DNA of 59,268 bases from Candidatus Omnitrophota bacterium (GCA_028712375.1 JAQTQG010000007.1:1-59268); one strand, 5' to 3'. Counted from the first letter of the stretch, positions 41,536 to 49,873 are shown. The notes: generated by a model not told the origin, from the sequence alone. Numbers and translations are program-made.

Positions 41536-42206
41536 ATTAATTTCCTTTTTAAATAGGTGAAGACGTCTTTTAAATTATGAAAAGCCATATAATCCAGCTT
41601 ACTGTCTTTAAGGTGCCTAAGCAAATGATCCTTAGCGAATACCACATGCGCATGCTTGGCCGGGCAGATATCCGACTCCCCGTCACCAATATAAATAACT
41701 ACAGAATCTTTAGCCGTTTTTGCCAGAAGATTTTTTGTCTTGCAATGCGCGCAAATCTGGCAATCTTTATTTTTGAAAGGATAGTCTGTAATAATTTTAT
41801 CACGGGAAAAACTTAATTTATTAGCGTAAACTTTAAGCTTGTTGATTCCGTTGATTTTTAAAACCCGGTTAAGAATATAATCATAATTATCGCTTAAAAT
41901 CAGGGTTTTAACCTTTTTAGCCAACAAAAGTTTATAAATCGGCTTAAAATAAGGATCCAGTTTTATCTTAGGCAAATAAGCATCTAAAGATTTCTTGTCC
42001 AAGGCCATGCCCCGCAACTGGCCTTCCAGGCAGGTTTTCGAACCAATCTTACCGCTCTTCCATCTTTTCTCCAGCTCTACCCAACGGTCATCCTTGGAAA
42101 AAAGCAGAAGCATATTATCAAAAACATCACAGGTAGCAATCGTATTATCAAAATCAAAGAATACAATGCATTTTTTAGGATCAAATTTATTGGTTTCCGG
42201 GGCCAT
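41532..42206 (-). CDS. HAD-IB-like phosphatase (MtnX/PSP-like)
   Basis: 224 residues. Motif I FFDFDNTIAT with both Asp, motif II LILSDNYDYIL, motif III Lys (AKTAKDSV) and IV YIGDGESDICPAK. The C1 cap is helical, as in phosphoserine phosphatase and MtnX-like enzymes. Substrate unknown. A Cys cluster KDCQICAHCK (CxxCxxC) in the middle is unusual and may bind metal. First gene of a three-gene operon, its ATG has no Shine-Dalgarno. Confidence 0.87.
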   Translation of the reverse strand: MAPETNKFDPKKCIVFFDFDNTIATCDVFDNMLLLFSKDDRWVELEKRWKSGKIGSKTCLEGQLRGMALDKKSLDAYLPKIKLDPYFKPIYKLLLAKKVKTLILSDNYDYILNRVLKINGINKLKVYANKLSFSRDKIITDYPFKNKDCQICAHCKTKNLLAKTAKDSVVIYIGDGESDICPAKHAHVVFAKDHLLRHLKDSKLDYMAFHNLKDVFTYLKRKLM

Positions 42207-42224
42207 ATAAAAGTCGTAAAAATA

Positions 42225-42248
42225 TACCCCTACTGATTGATAGGGGTA
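42225..42248 (-). other. Perfect 8-bp hairpin before the HAD gene
   Basis: TACCCCTA/TAGGGGTA with an 8-nt loop, followed on the minus strand by TATATTTTT. It could end transcription from the gene run to the right or be an operator: TATATT may serve as -10 just past it. The sequence alone does not decide. Confidence 0.6.
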
Positions 42249-42326
42249 AAATTATGGGTTAAATTAAGCTATTGGTTTATTTTAAACCTAACCCCCCAAC
42301 CTGTCAATACCAAACTTAATAAGCAC

Positions 42327-42439
42327 TTGACTTACGAGTACGATAGTACGAGTAAGTCAATGTGCGCATTAATCCCCGCCGCCTTCTGCGGGGATCTATG
42401 CCAAAGCTTAACTTACGAACACGCTAGTGTGAGTAAGTT
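42327..42439. repeat. Two GA/GA hairpin repeats with an intervening hairpin
   Basis: Copy 1 (42327-42360): stem TTGACTTAC/GTAAGTCAA, GA opposite GA, GTAC/GTAC, loop GATA, outer GCAC/GTGC. Copy 2 (42410-42439): stem AACTTAC/GTAAGTT, GA opposite GA, ACAC/GTGT, loop GCTA, outer GCCAA/TTGGC. Between them ATCCCCGC/GCGGGGAT (42372-42395) forms a plain hairpin. Confidence 0.85.
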
Positions 42440-43467
42440 TAATCCTTGGCATGCATGCAACCTTGCCCAAACACCCCAGGCAAGACTGCCTGACAAAATA
42501 CGCACCTATTTTGTGACAAATGAGACTCTAAAACATTAAATCCATCCCGCTTAATCAAAAGTTTATGGCACTTCCCGCATAAAGTATCCTGCCCCCAAGC
42601 AGTAAAATTCCCGGCATAGACGTAACGCAATCCCTGCTCTACTCCGGCATTATAGGCTAATTTAAGCGTAAGTTCAGAAGTAGGCGCATAATCTTTAAAA
42701 TTATAATCCGGATGAAAACGCGAAATATGCCAGGGGATATCTTTATCTATTGCAGCAATAAATTTTGCCATTGCCGCCAGTTCTTCCGGGTTATCGTTCT
42801 CCCCGGGGATAATTAAAGTAGTAATTTCAATCCAGACTCCGGCAGCATGCAATGATTGTATGGAATCAAGTACCGGGCTAAGTTTGGCTGAGCATATCTT
42901 TAGATAAGAATTTTCTTTAAAAAACTTTAAATCAATATTAGCCGCATCCATATACGGGCAAAGTAATGAAATTGCCTGCCGGGTCAGATAACCGTTAGTC
43001 ACAAAGATATTCCGTAAACCTGCCGCTCTGGCTAACTTGGCTGTTTCCAGAGCAAATTCAAAATAAATTGTTGGCTCGGTATAAGTATAGGCGATACTGC
43101 GGCAACCGGATTCTTGGGCTAATGTTATAACTTGCCCGGCGCTAAAATTTTCGCCCAAATGCGGATTATCCAGGTTAAACTGGGAAATCTCCCAATTCTG
43201 GCAGAAGCCGCAACGAAAATTACATCCGGAACTGGCAATAGAAAAAGTGGACGAGCCGGGCAAAAAATGATACAGCGGCTTTTTTTCAACCGGATCAATA
43301 TTAGCGGCTACGAGTTTACCATAATTATGCGTATAAAGAGTACCGGAAATATTCTGCCTGACCCGGCAAAATCCAAATTTACCTTCCGGAATTTTACAAT
43401 TATGCGCGCAAAGCTGACAATGTACTTGCCGGTTTTCTAAACGGGTATAAAGCTGGGCCTCTTTCAT
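42439..43467 (-). CDS. amrS: AmmeMemoRadiSam system radical SAM enzyme
   Basis: 342 residues. Fe-S motif GCNFRCGFCQNWEISQ is the typical AmmeMemoRadiSam CxxxCxxC; N-terminal VHCQLCAHNCKIPEGKFGFCRVR is the usual Cys-rich start. C-terminal zinc-ribbon CGKCHKLL..CVFC lies about residues 295-325. The enzyme is a PflA-like radical SAM protein paired in most genomes with AMMECR1 and Memo genes; those partners are not in this window and no reaction is assigned. Its stop touches the GA/GA repeat; its ATG overlaps the upstream stop (ATGA). Confidence 0.95.
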   Translation of the reverse strand: MKEAQLYTRLENRQVHCQLCAHNCKIPEGKFGFCRVRQNISGTLYTHNYGKLVAANIDPVEKKPLYHFLPGSSTFSIASSGCNFRCGFCQNWEISQFNLDNPHLGENFSAGQVITLAQESGCRSIAYTYTEPTIYFEFALETAKLARAAGLRNIFVTNGYLTRQAISLLCPYMDAANIDLKFFKENSYLKICSAKLSPVLDSIQSLHAAGVWIEITTLIIPGENDNPEELAAMAKFIAAIDKDIPWHISRFHPDYNFKDYAPTSELTLKLAYNAGVEQGLRYVYAGNFTAWGQDTLCGKCHKLLIKRDGFNVLESHLSQNRCVFCQAVLPGVFGQGCMHAKD

Positions 43468-44444
43468 ATAAACAAATACGTAAATCTTTCTTTGGGAAGC
43501 TGGGGAATTTTATGCACGCTATCTTTAGCTGCGGGAACTTGCCGGTAAAGCACCTCTATTTTATCTAACCCCGCGGTATCGGTATAAGCAGAGGTAACCT
43601 GCGAAGCTAAAAAGATCATTTCTTGGTTCATTAACCCTCTAGCCAACGCCGTGGGGCCGGCTAAATCCTTCTGGGGCCCAAACAAATAATCACCTGGCTG
43701 CGCCAAATGCAAGAGCCGGTTATTTTCGCCTTCATCCCGGCCTACCACCAGCCTGGTGTCATTTCCCAGGCGGAAATGCCGGCCGATTTTTAAAAGTTCC
43801 AGATTCTCTAAGTTTAATTCATTGTGCGACAAAAGTTCTGCTAATCTTTTAGAAAAACAAGGATCGGTTAACAAGCATCCGCCGGCCGGATTGGCATAAT
43901 CATCAAACCCCAAGTTCTTCGCCAGCTGCATCTGCGGAGTGCGTATCCGGCCGTTAAAATTGAGCAGTTTTTCCCGCTTAACCCAACCTTCTTTTTCGGC
44001 CAGGCTAGGAGGAAAAAACTGAGCCGAAAGCGGCCGCAATAATAAATCATCCAGGCCGCTCCTGCGCCTGATTAATTTTAAAGCCTGTTTATTCTGGGAC
44101 ATCGGCCGCTGGCCAAGCACTTCACCGGTAATAATAAATCTTGCCCCCAATTCCGGCATTAATTCCTTGGCCCGGCTAAACATAAGAATCTTGCAATCAA
44201 TGCAAGGGTTCATATTCGAACCAAAACCATAATGCGGCTGCCGGAGCAATTCGAGAAACTGCACTCCAATATCTTCTTCAATAATATTAATACCGATGTC
44301 TGGAAAGGATTCTTTTATATTTAATTTACAGAAAGGAATTTTAAAATGCAGCCCGGTAACTTCACACCCCTGGTCATGAATAAGCTTGGCAGCCAATAAA
44401 CTATCCAGGCCCCCGGAAATTAAGGCCAGCGCTTTTATCTTCAT
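43464..44444 (-). CDS. PP-loop ATPase, MnmA/ThiI-like thiolation-type protein
   Basis: 326 residues. PP-loop ALISGGLDSLLAAKLI at 8-23; PCIDCKILMFSRA carries a Cys pair about residue 80; NPAGGCLLTDPCFSKRLAELL follows, and an extra C-terminal domain is present. The family resembles tRNA sulfurtransferases, but the length and tail differ from MnmA and ThiI. It could thiolate tRNA or another nucleotide. Overlaps amrS by ATGA. Confidence 0.83.
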   Translation of the reverse strand: MKIKALALISGGLDSLLAAKLIHDQGCEVTGLHFKIPFCKLNIKESFPDIGINIIEEDIGVQFLELLRQPHYGFGSNMNPCIDCKILMFSRAKELMPELGARFIITGEVLGQRPMSQNKQALKLIRRRSGLDDLLLRPLSAQFFPPSLAEKEGWVKREKLLNFNGRIRTPQMQLAKNLGFDDYANPAGGCLLTDPCFSKRLAELLSHNELNLENLELLKIGRHFRLGNDTRLVVGRDEGENNRLLHLAQPGDYLFGPQKDLAGPTALARGLMNQEMIFLASQVTSAYTDTAGLDKIEVLYRQVPAAKDSVHKIPQLPKERFTYLFI

Positions 44445-44478
44445 AGAATTTAATCTGTGGTTGCGTCCGCGCCTGCAG

Positions 44479-45222
44479 CTAACATGGCAAAAATTTCTTG
44501 GCCAAAGCCATAAATGCTATCCCCAACAAAAAAGCGGAAAAAGCAGCCATCGAACGCTTAAGATCGTTTTCTTTATGCAGTTCCGGGATAAGATCACTGG
44601 TAGCGATGTAAATAAATCCTCCGGCGGTAAGCGGTAAGATAAGATTCGCAAATCCCCGGACATAATCAAGAATAAAATAGCCGGTTAAAGCCCCGATCAT
44701 CGCCATTAGCGCCGAAGCAAAATTAAATAACAGCGCCTTTTTCTTGCTAAACCCCCCGTATACTAGAACGGCAAAATCACTCAGTTCCTGAGGTATTTCG
44801 TGCAAAATGATGGCTAAGGTAGTCACTAAACCCAATTGGAGAGAAACTACAAAACTAGTGGCAATGACCATCCCGTCGACAAAATTATGAAAACCATCAC
44901 CGACTAAAGTCAGGTAGGTAAAGGCGTGGGTCTTGCAAACACCCTCTTCATGGCAATGGCGCCAGTGCAGGAACCTTTCCATAATAAAGAAGATGACAAT
45001 CCCCAGAATTAGGTAAGAAAATACTGCGGTGCTTGGATTACTCTCCAAAGCCTCCGGAAGGATATGCAAAAAAGCACTGCCAATGAGCGCCCCGGCAGAA
45101 AAACCGATCAAGCAGAAAAGAATCTTATGCAGAAGGTTCTCCTTGACCGCCAAAGTAAAAATACCTACTAAGGAAATAAGGCTGACTAAAAATGTGCTGG
45201 CTAATATCCAGAATAAAACCAT
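44479..45222 (-). CDS. ZIP-family metal transporter
   Basis: 247 residues, about eight spans. Binding motifs DGFHNFVDGMVIATSF (His, Asn, Asp) and ILHEIPQELSDFAVLVYGG match ZIP helices 4 and 5. A His-rich loop FLHWRHCHEEGVCKTHAF precedes them. It imports a divalent metal such as zinc, iron or manganese. The 26-residue basic protein gene is 11 nt upstream, so they may share a transcript. Confidence 0.95.
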   Translation of the reverse strand: MVLFWILASTFLVSLISLVGIFTLAVKENLLHKILFCLIGFSAGALIGSAFLHILPEALESNPSTAVFSYLILGIVIFFIMERFLHWRHCHEEGVCKTHAFTYLTLVGDGFHNFVDGMVIATSFVVSLQLGLVTTLAIILHEIPQELSDFAVLVYGGFSKKKALLFNFASALMAMIGALTGYFILDYVRGFANLILPLTAGGFIYIATSDLIPELHKENDLKRSMAAFSAFLLGIAFMALAKKFLPC

Positions 45223-45232
45223 ATGCAGGAAT

Positions 45233-45313
45233 TTAACCTAAATTGGGTTTTCTGCCTTTATTTGCTTTCTTGGAACGCCAATTAAGCTTTCCTCTACGTT
45301 TTCTTTTTCCCAT
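45233..45313 (-). CDS. Very small basic protein, 26 residues
   Basis: Found by direct translation. Starts MGKRKRRGKLNWRSKKAN and ends KGRKPNLG; nearly half of the residues are Lys or Arg. AAAGGA lies 7 nt before ATG, using the last codons of the lipoprotein upstream (stop 6 nt before). The composition fits a ribosome- or RNA-associated mini protein; a ribosomal extension or assembly role is possible. It is not recognised as bS21 or Thx. Confidence 0.72.
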   Translation of the reverse strand: MGKRKRRGKLNWRSKKANKGRKPNLG

Positions 45314-45318
45314 GTTTT

Positions 45319-45963
45319 TTATCCTTTATAATAATTCTGCGGTACATTCTGAACAATAAAACTGCCGGCTTCAATAATGCAGTCGTAAATAACTTTCCCC
45401 ATCGGGGTGTCTACATAATTAGTAAAACCATTCCTAAAAGCTTTATCCTGCGGAAATTTTATTTTCTTCCCGGGATGTTCCACCACCTGGCTTTGAATAT
45501 CCCTGCTGCTGATTACTGCCGAAGTAACCCGGTCGATAATCCGCAGGCTTAACTGCATATTGGCTTTGTTTAAAACTTCGCCTAATAAACCGCCCATAAA
45601 ACCACTGGCGCTGCTTCCTCCGCCGGCTAAACCGCTTTTCCCGCCGGAATTCTCCGGGATAAACTCAACAATACCCACATTAATAATAAGGTCTGCCTCC
45701 TGCGGAGCGACAATCGTAAAACGCTTTGTCCTGTGGAGAACGCTGACCAGATATTCTTTAAGGGCCAAACTTACTTGCGCATCAGCTCCGGAGGTTTTTA
45801 GCTCAAAATCATTAATGGAAATTTTAGCTTGTGGCCCCTGGTACGGTTCTAACAACTCCTTAGCGGGAGTTTTATTTAGTGCAGAATGGGATTTTGTGGA
45901 AAAACACCCTCCCAAAAATAGCAAAATGACCACAACACTTAAAAGCTTAAAACTTTTTTCCAT
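45319..45963 (-). CDS. Lipoprotein, CsgG-like
   Basis: 214 residues. Lipobox at Cys20 (FLGGC). Core features resemble CsgG/DUF-type outer-membrane lipoproteins: IVAPQEADLIINVGIVEFIPE, the Gly/Ser-rich GGGSSASGFMGGLLGE stretch, LSLRIIDRVTSAVISSRDIQ and a late KVIYDCIIEA. Probably involved in envelope export or stress sensing. A promoter 11 nt upstream leaves a leader of only about 5 nt. Confidence 0.8.
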   Translation of the reverse strand: MEKSFKLLSVVVILLFLGGCFSTKSHSALNKTPAKELLEPYQGPQAKISINDFELKTSGADAQVSLALKEYLVSVLHRTKRFTIVAPQEADLIINVGIVEFIPENSGGKSGLAGGGSSASGFMGGLLGEVLNKANMQLSLRIIDRVTSAVISSRDIQSQVVEHPGKKIKFPQDKAFRNGFTNYVDTPMGKVIYDCIIEAGSFIVQNVPQNYYKG

Positions 45964-45974
45964 GCTTAGGTGTT

Positions 45975-46003
45975 AATATATTACCGATTGAGCAGGCTGT
46001 CAA
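45975..46003 (-). promoter_or_regulatory. Promoter of the CsgG-like lipoprotein gene
   Basis: TTGACA (46003-45998), 17-nt spacer, TATATT (45980-45975). Eleven nt separate it from ATG, giving a leader of about 5 nt without a ribosome site. Confidence 0.72.
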
Positions 46004-46082
46004 GGAAAGTTTCAATCTAAAGAACTTCCTTAATCCTGTGGATAACAACTAAAAAATTAGCATAACTTATGATAACCGGCCG

Positions 46083-46721
46083 TTAAAGTAGCTTGAGTAA
46101 ACGGCGAACCGCGGGAATAATCATAAATGGGTGCTCTTTTTTGATATCCGGCCGGCTGCTTGAGCCGCTAGTGACAATTATAGTCCTGATTTTTGCGCGC
46201 TTTCCCGCCTGAGCATCAATAACCATATCTCCAACATATAAAGCCTGCGATTTCTTAAACCTAAACCGCCTAACTATTTTATTGAGCATCTCCGGATGAG
46301 GCTTACCATACCGGGACTGATCCGCGCAAAGAACATAATCAAAAAAAACACTTATACCTAAATGCTTTAACAAGATACGGGAAAATTTACTAGGCCGGTT
46401 ACTGGCTACCGCTAACTTATAATCCTTTTTCTTTAAAGCCAATAAAAGAGACCTAACTCCGGGATAAAGATGTGCATATTTAAGCAGGCTGTGTTTATGA
46501 TGACCCCGATACAACTTTAAAGCGCTCTTTAACCCTGCCGGTAACACATATGGCGTAAGTAAATTTATATCCCCCCAACCCACCAGCCGCCGGACAGCGC
46601 CTTCACTTTGCGGTTTTAATCCTAGGTTACGCATTACATAATTAAAGCTTTCGCCTATCGCAGCATAAGCATCAATTAATGTCCCGTCTAAATCAAAAAT
46701 AATCAACTTTATATTTTTCAT
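46083..46721 (-). CDS. HAD-superfamily phosphatase (Gph-like)
   Basis: 212 residues. Motif I IIFDLDGTLIDAY, motif II VASNRPSKF, Lys in SRYGKPHPEML and motif IV VGDMVIDAQAGKRA. The cap after motif I is of the phosphoglycolate-phosphatase type. Phosphoglycolate, pyrophosphate or sugar phosphate are possible substrates. It is downstream of the secreted Ala/Val-rich gene's terminator, thus a separate unit. Confidence 0.92.
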   Translation of the reverse strand: MKNIKLIIFDLDGTLIDAYAAIGESFNYVMRNLGLKPQSEGAVRRLVGWGDINLLTPYVLPAGLKSALKLYRGHHKHSLLKYAHLYPGVRSLLLALKKKDYKLAVASNRPSKFSRILLKHLGISVFFDYVLCADQSRYGKPHPEMLNKIVRRFRFKKSQALYVGDMVIDAQAGKRAKIRTIIVTSGSSSRPDIKKEHPFMIIPAVRRLLKLL

Positions 46722-46758
46722 ATAAAAGCTTGGTAATTAAACTTAATTAATAAAAATC

Positions 46759-46782
46759 AGGCAGGGCTTTGAAACCCTGCCT
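46759..46782 (-). terminator. Intrinsic terminator of the secreted-protein gene
   Basis: AGGCAGGG/CCCTGCCT stem with a short loop, followed on the minus strand by GATTTTTATT. It lies 41 nt past the stop at 46823. Confidence 0.85.
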
Positions 46783-46822
46783 AAAACACAGCAATTTAAA
46801 CTTTATACAACCGGAGAAAAAT

Positions 46823-47455
46823 TTACTGGGGCTGAACTTGAGTAGCAGGCGGAACTGTTTCTGACGCAACCGGCGGAGCAGTAGCTTCATCAGTTGTTGT
46901 TGCAGCTGAACTCACAACAGGCGTTTTCGGTTGCGTAAGCACAGCAGCAGCCGGCTCCACAGAAGAAACTGCAGGTTGCGCTGTCTCAACGGCGGGCTTA
47001 TCTGCCGCCACAGCAACAACCGGCTGGTTATTCTCTGTAATCAACACCGGGGCTGAAGGCGAAGTATCCGGTTTCTCAAAACTAATATTTTTGGCGATAT
47101 TGCGGTTATCTGCTCCGATCATATAATCGATGCTCAGGGTATCTTTGAGCTTTAACTCATTAAGATCCTTTACATTTTCAAAAGTAGTATTTTCATCGAC
47201 GATCAAAACCAGGTCTTTTTCCTGGTCCGTCTCATAATCAAGGTACTTCAAGGTAAGCATCTTGGCTTGGCTATCTAAATTTGTTACTTCCCCCCAGGCC
47301 CATTGCATATCATTCTGCGCACCAGGCTGTGCGCTAGACTCCGCTATTGCAGAATCAACAGGCACAAACACAGCCTCTTCAGCCAGGGCAATTTGCGCAG
47401 TAGCTATCATTGCGATAGCAAACCCGGATAAAATAATAAATTTCTTAAAATTCAT
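46823..47455 (-). CDS. Secreted Ala/Val/Pro-rich protein with a DUF5666-like core
   Basis: 210 residues. Signal peptide MNFKKFIILSGFAIAMIATAQIALA. Core residues 45-125 (WAWGEVTNLDSQAKMLTLKYLD, DLVLIVDENTTFENVKDLNELKLKDTLSIDYMIG) are OB-like beta, as in DUF5666-like proteins. The last ~80 residues are a low-complexity A/V/P/T tail. Start at 47455 has AAAGGAGG; upstream codons run into the next promoter. Confidence 0.8.
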   Translation of the reverse strand: MNFKKFIILSGFAIAMIATAQIALAEEAVFVPVDSAIAESSAQPGAQNDMQWAWGEVTNLDSQAKMLTLKYLDYETDQEKDLVLIVDENTTFENVKDLNELKLKDTLSIDYMIGADNRNIAKNISFEKPDTSPSAPVLITENNQPVVAVAADKPAVETAQPAVSSVEPAAAVLTQPKTPVVSSAATTTDEATAPPVASETVPPATQVQPQ

Positions 47456-47480
47456 TTTTGCCTCCTTTAAAGTTATTTTC

Positions 47481-47509
47481 AAATTAACATAAGATTTCCG
47501 GCTTGTCAA
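47481..47509 (-). promoter_or_regulatory. Promoter of the secreted-protein gene
   Basis: TTGACA (47509-47504), 17-nt spacer, TAATTT (47486-47481), overlapping the last codons of the permease gene upstream. Confidence 0.7.
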
Positions 47510-47510
47510 G

Positions 47511-48902
47511 TTATCTATAAAACGGCAGAAAAACCAATGCTGCCGTAATAATCAAGGTAGTAATTAAGCCAACCGTTAAGCCTACCCAGAACCAATCTAA
47601 AAAAGTAACTTTTAAGCGTTTTTCTTTCTCCAGAATACCGATTGCCACGATATTTGCGGTTGAACCGATAAGAGTAATATTGCCCCCCAGGCAGCCGCCA
47701 AAAAGTAAAGCCCACCACAATGGCTGTAAATTCATATTTAGCCCCTCAAAACCTTGTACTACCGGAATAAACGCCGCCACTAAAACAACGTTGTCTAAAA
47801 CACTTGAACCCAGCGCGCTTATCCACAATATTGCTCCGGTCAAAAGCTCCAGGCTATTGCCGGTTGCCGCCAGCATATGTTCGGCAATAAAAACAGTTGC
47901 TCCGGTATATTTTAATGTCCCGGCTTGCACAAATAAGAGCAGAAAAAAAAGCAAAGTCCACCATTCCACATCTTTTTCAATATACTTTCTGGCCTTTTGA
48001 TGCTTCCAGATCATTACGGCGCCGCTAGCTATCAAAGGGACAACTAATAAAACAGTATTTGCCGGTAATCCCCAGGCTATTTCCATACGGTGATGCAAAG
48101 AAATAAAAATAAGCATCATCCCGAATATCCCCAAGCTTATTTTGAGGCTTTTTTCCGGGGGCACAGAAATCAACCTGATCAATATTTCGTTAGCCCCCAA
48201 TCTCTGCATCTGTTCATCCAGCAGTTTAATAGATTTTTTATACCAAAACAAAAGAATAAGCATCGTAACAATTAAGCAAACCAAAGCCAAGGGGAAAGCC
48301 TTAACGATAAAATCTTCAAAGGTCAGCCCGGATTTAGAAGCAATCAATATACCGATAGGATTCCCTAAAACCGTGGCGGCCGAACCGATATTAGTAGTTA
48401 AAACAGAAATAATTAAAAAAGGCACCGGGTTAACCTCGAAATATTCACAAATTTCTAAAACCGCGACAACCATAAAAATGATCGAGGTTACCTCATCAAC
48501 CGTACAAGCAAGCAAGGCAGACAAAAGGCCAACCAGTAAAACAAATTTCTTGCCGGTTAATTTCGGGATCCGCAAAATAAGGCTGACGATCCAGGCAAAA
48601 ACCCCGGAGTCTTTCAATAATCCAATAATTACCATCATCCCCACCAAAAATAGGATTACTTCCAACGATGAGAATTCGATAACGTGTTCTAAATCAACCG
48701 TCTTGGTCATTAATAATACAGATGTGCCGATAAAAGCAAAACTCAGGCGGAAATCCCAAAAGAAAAGTGTTCCAAGAATTGATGCGGAGAATATGCCTAT
48801 GGAGAGAGCCTGGTGTGCGGTCATCCCGGAGAACCTGGCGCAGGCACCCAAAGAAAATGCCAGAAGAAACAAACAAAGCAGCTTCAGGGAAAGGCTTTTC
48901 AT
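47511..48902 (-). CDS. ArsB/NhaD-superfamily ion transporter (second copy)
   Basis: 463 residues, about 12 spans. Paired signatures STVDEVTSIIFMVVAVLEIC-like (TVDEVTS) with NIGSAATVLGNPIGILIASKS, and SSVLDNVVLVAAFIP with GGCLGGNITLIGSTANIVAIG, are the two DxV...GNP/GxxAN half motifs. Paralogue of the transporter at 33.6-34.9 kb. An N-terminal signal-like segment MKSLSLKLLCLFLLAFSLGAC is unusual. NhaD/P-protein type Na+/H+ or anion transport is likely. Confidence 0.9.
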   Translation of the reverse strand: MKSLSLKLLCLFLLAFSLGACARFSGMTAHQALSIGIFSASILGTLFFWDFRLSFAFIGTSVLLMTKTVDLEHVIEFSSLEVILFLVGMMVIIGLLKDSGVFAWIVSLILRIPKLTGKKFVLLVGLLSALLACTVDEVTSIIFMVVAVLEICEYFEVNPVPFLIISVLTTNIGSAATVLGNPIGILIASKSGLTFEDFIVKAFPLALVCLIVTMLILLFWYKKSIKLLDEQMQRLGANEILIRLISVPPEKSLKISLGIFGMMLIFISLHHRMEIAWGLPANTVLLVVPLIASGAVMIWKHQKARKYIEKDVEWWTLLFFLLLFVQAGTLKYTGATVFIAEHMLAATGNSLELLTGAILWISALGSSVLDNVVLVAAFIPVVQGFEGLNMNLQPLWWALLFGGCLGGNITLIGSTANIVAIGILEKEKRLKVTFLDWFWVGLTVGLITTLIITAALVFLPFYR

Positions 48903-48932
48903 TTATTTAGATATTGCTGGCGATCTCTTAAA

Positions 48933-49502
48933 CTAATAAAGAATGGACTTAATCCGCGTATGCAGTTTATTATAGACAACTGTCGCCAGGGCAACTTTCA
49001 ATATATCGCCAAATACAAACGGTAAAAAACCCAGCAAGAATGCTTTGCTCAGCGCAATAGAAATGCTTACTTTTAACCAAAGCATACCGCTCAGTAAAAG
49101 TATAAAGTCTGCGGCTAATAATTTAATAAAAACGACAGGCGTACTTTGCTTTTCTTTAAACAGCAAATTACCGGCAAGAAAAGAAGCCAAAACAAACCCG
49201 ACCAGATAACCTCCGGTAGGCCCCAGTAGGTAAAGGCTGCCGCTGCCTAAGCCGGTAAATACCTGCTGTCCGCTTAATCCTAAAAACATATATGTTACTT
49301 GAGTGATTATCCCTAATTTTCTTCCTAATAATGCCCCGGAGAGCAGGACAAAAAATGTCTGCAAAGTAAGGGGAACGGGCGTAAAAGGCAAAGGAATACG
49401 CACAAAGGCTGACAAGGCGGTGAAAATAACAAAAACCCCCACGCCTAAAAACCGGCAAAGCCGTTTATCGGTGATAAATTCATTCTTGATAATCGCTTCC
49501 AT
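48933..49502 (-). CDS. bioY: BioY biotin transporter
   Basis: 189 residues, about six spans. Family core FTPVPLTLQTFFVLLSGALLGRKLG then GPTGGYLVGFVLASFLAG. It is the S component of a biotin ECF importer; energy-coupling subunits are not in the window. AGAGGAG before ATG. The birA product at 19.3 kb could regulate it; a palindrome over the promoter is a candidate site. Confidence 0.96.
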   Translation of the reverse strand: MEAIIKNEFITDKRLCRFLGVGVFVIFTALSAFVRIPLPFTPVPLTLQTFFVLLSGALLGRKLGIITQVTYMFLGLSGQQVFTGLGSGSLYLLGPTGGYLVGFVLASFLAGNLLFKEKQSTPVVFIKLLAADFILLLSGMLWLKVSISIALSKAFLLGFLPFVFGDILKVALATVVYNKLHTRIKSILY

Positions 49503-49528
49503 GTCTATCTCCTCTATTATCGTTAAAG

Positions 49529-49572
49529 ATGTAATTTCTATACATTATATATGAAAAAATAAATAATAGCAA
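49529..49572 (-). promoter_or_regulatory. Promoter and operator candidate of bioY
   Basis: TTGCTA (49572-49567), 17-nt spacer, TATAAT (49549-49544). ATGTA-N7-TACAT (49529-49545) overlaps the -10 and transcript start. It is not the classical BirA site, so the regulator is open. Confidence 0.6.
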
Positions 49573-49596
49573 AAGAAATAGGGCTATAACGATAAA

Positions 49597-49633
49597 AAGG
49601 GGCATTCCTGTTTTTAAATTGAGAACGCCCCTT
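49597..49633 (-). terminator. Intrinsic terminator of the 75-residue membrane protein gene
   Basis: AAGGGGC/GCCCCTT stem with an imperfect inner extension (TTC/GAA); on the minus strand it is followed by TTTTTATC. Confidence 0.8.
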
Positions 49634-49645
49634 CTAAAAATTTAT

Positions 49646-49873
49646 TTATTCTTTAGCAATAGCCAGGATAATTACGCCGGCTAATATCAACAATAAACCA
49701 ATACCGCCTTGGATAATTACCAAGAGCGATGGCCAAAACTTCAAAATTGCCCATCCCCCTAAAACTAAAAATCCCAGACCCAAAACAATTTTAAAAAACG
49801 TAGCTACTGCTTTCTTGGAATCACAACCACACCTCTTTTCTGCGCCGCAGCATTTCGTCTCTTCTGCTGACAT
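49646..49873 (-). CDS. Small membrane protein with an N-terminal Cys cluster
   Basis: 75 residues. ETKCCGAEKRCGCDSKK at residues 4-20 holds four cysteines, possibly metal-binding. Two hydrophobic spans follow (about 24-46 and 50-72). ATG 49873 is preceded by AAGGAGG; longer frames overlap lpxL. Family not known. Confidence 0.78.
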   Translation of the reverse strand: MSAEETKCCGAEKRCGCDSKKAVATFFKIVLGLGFLVLGGWAILKFWPSLLVIIQGGIGLLLILAGVIILAIAKE

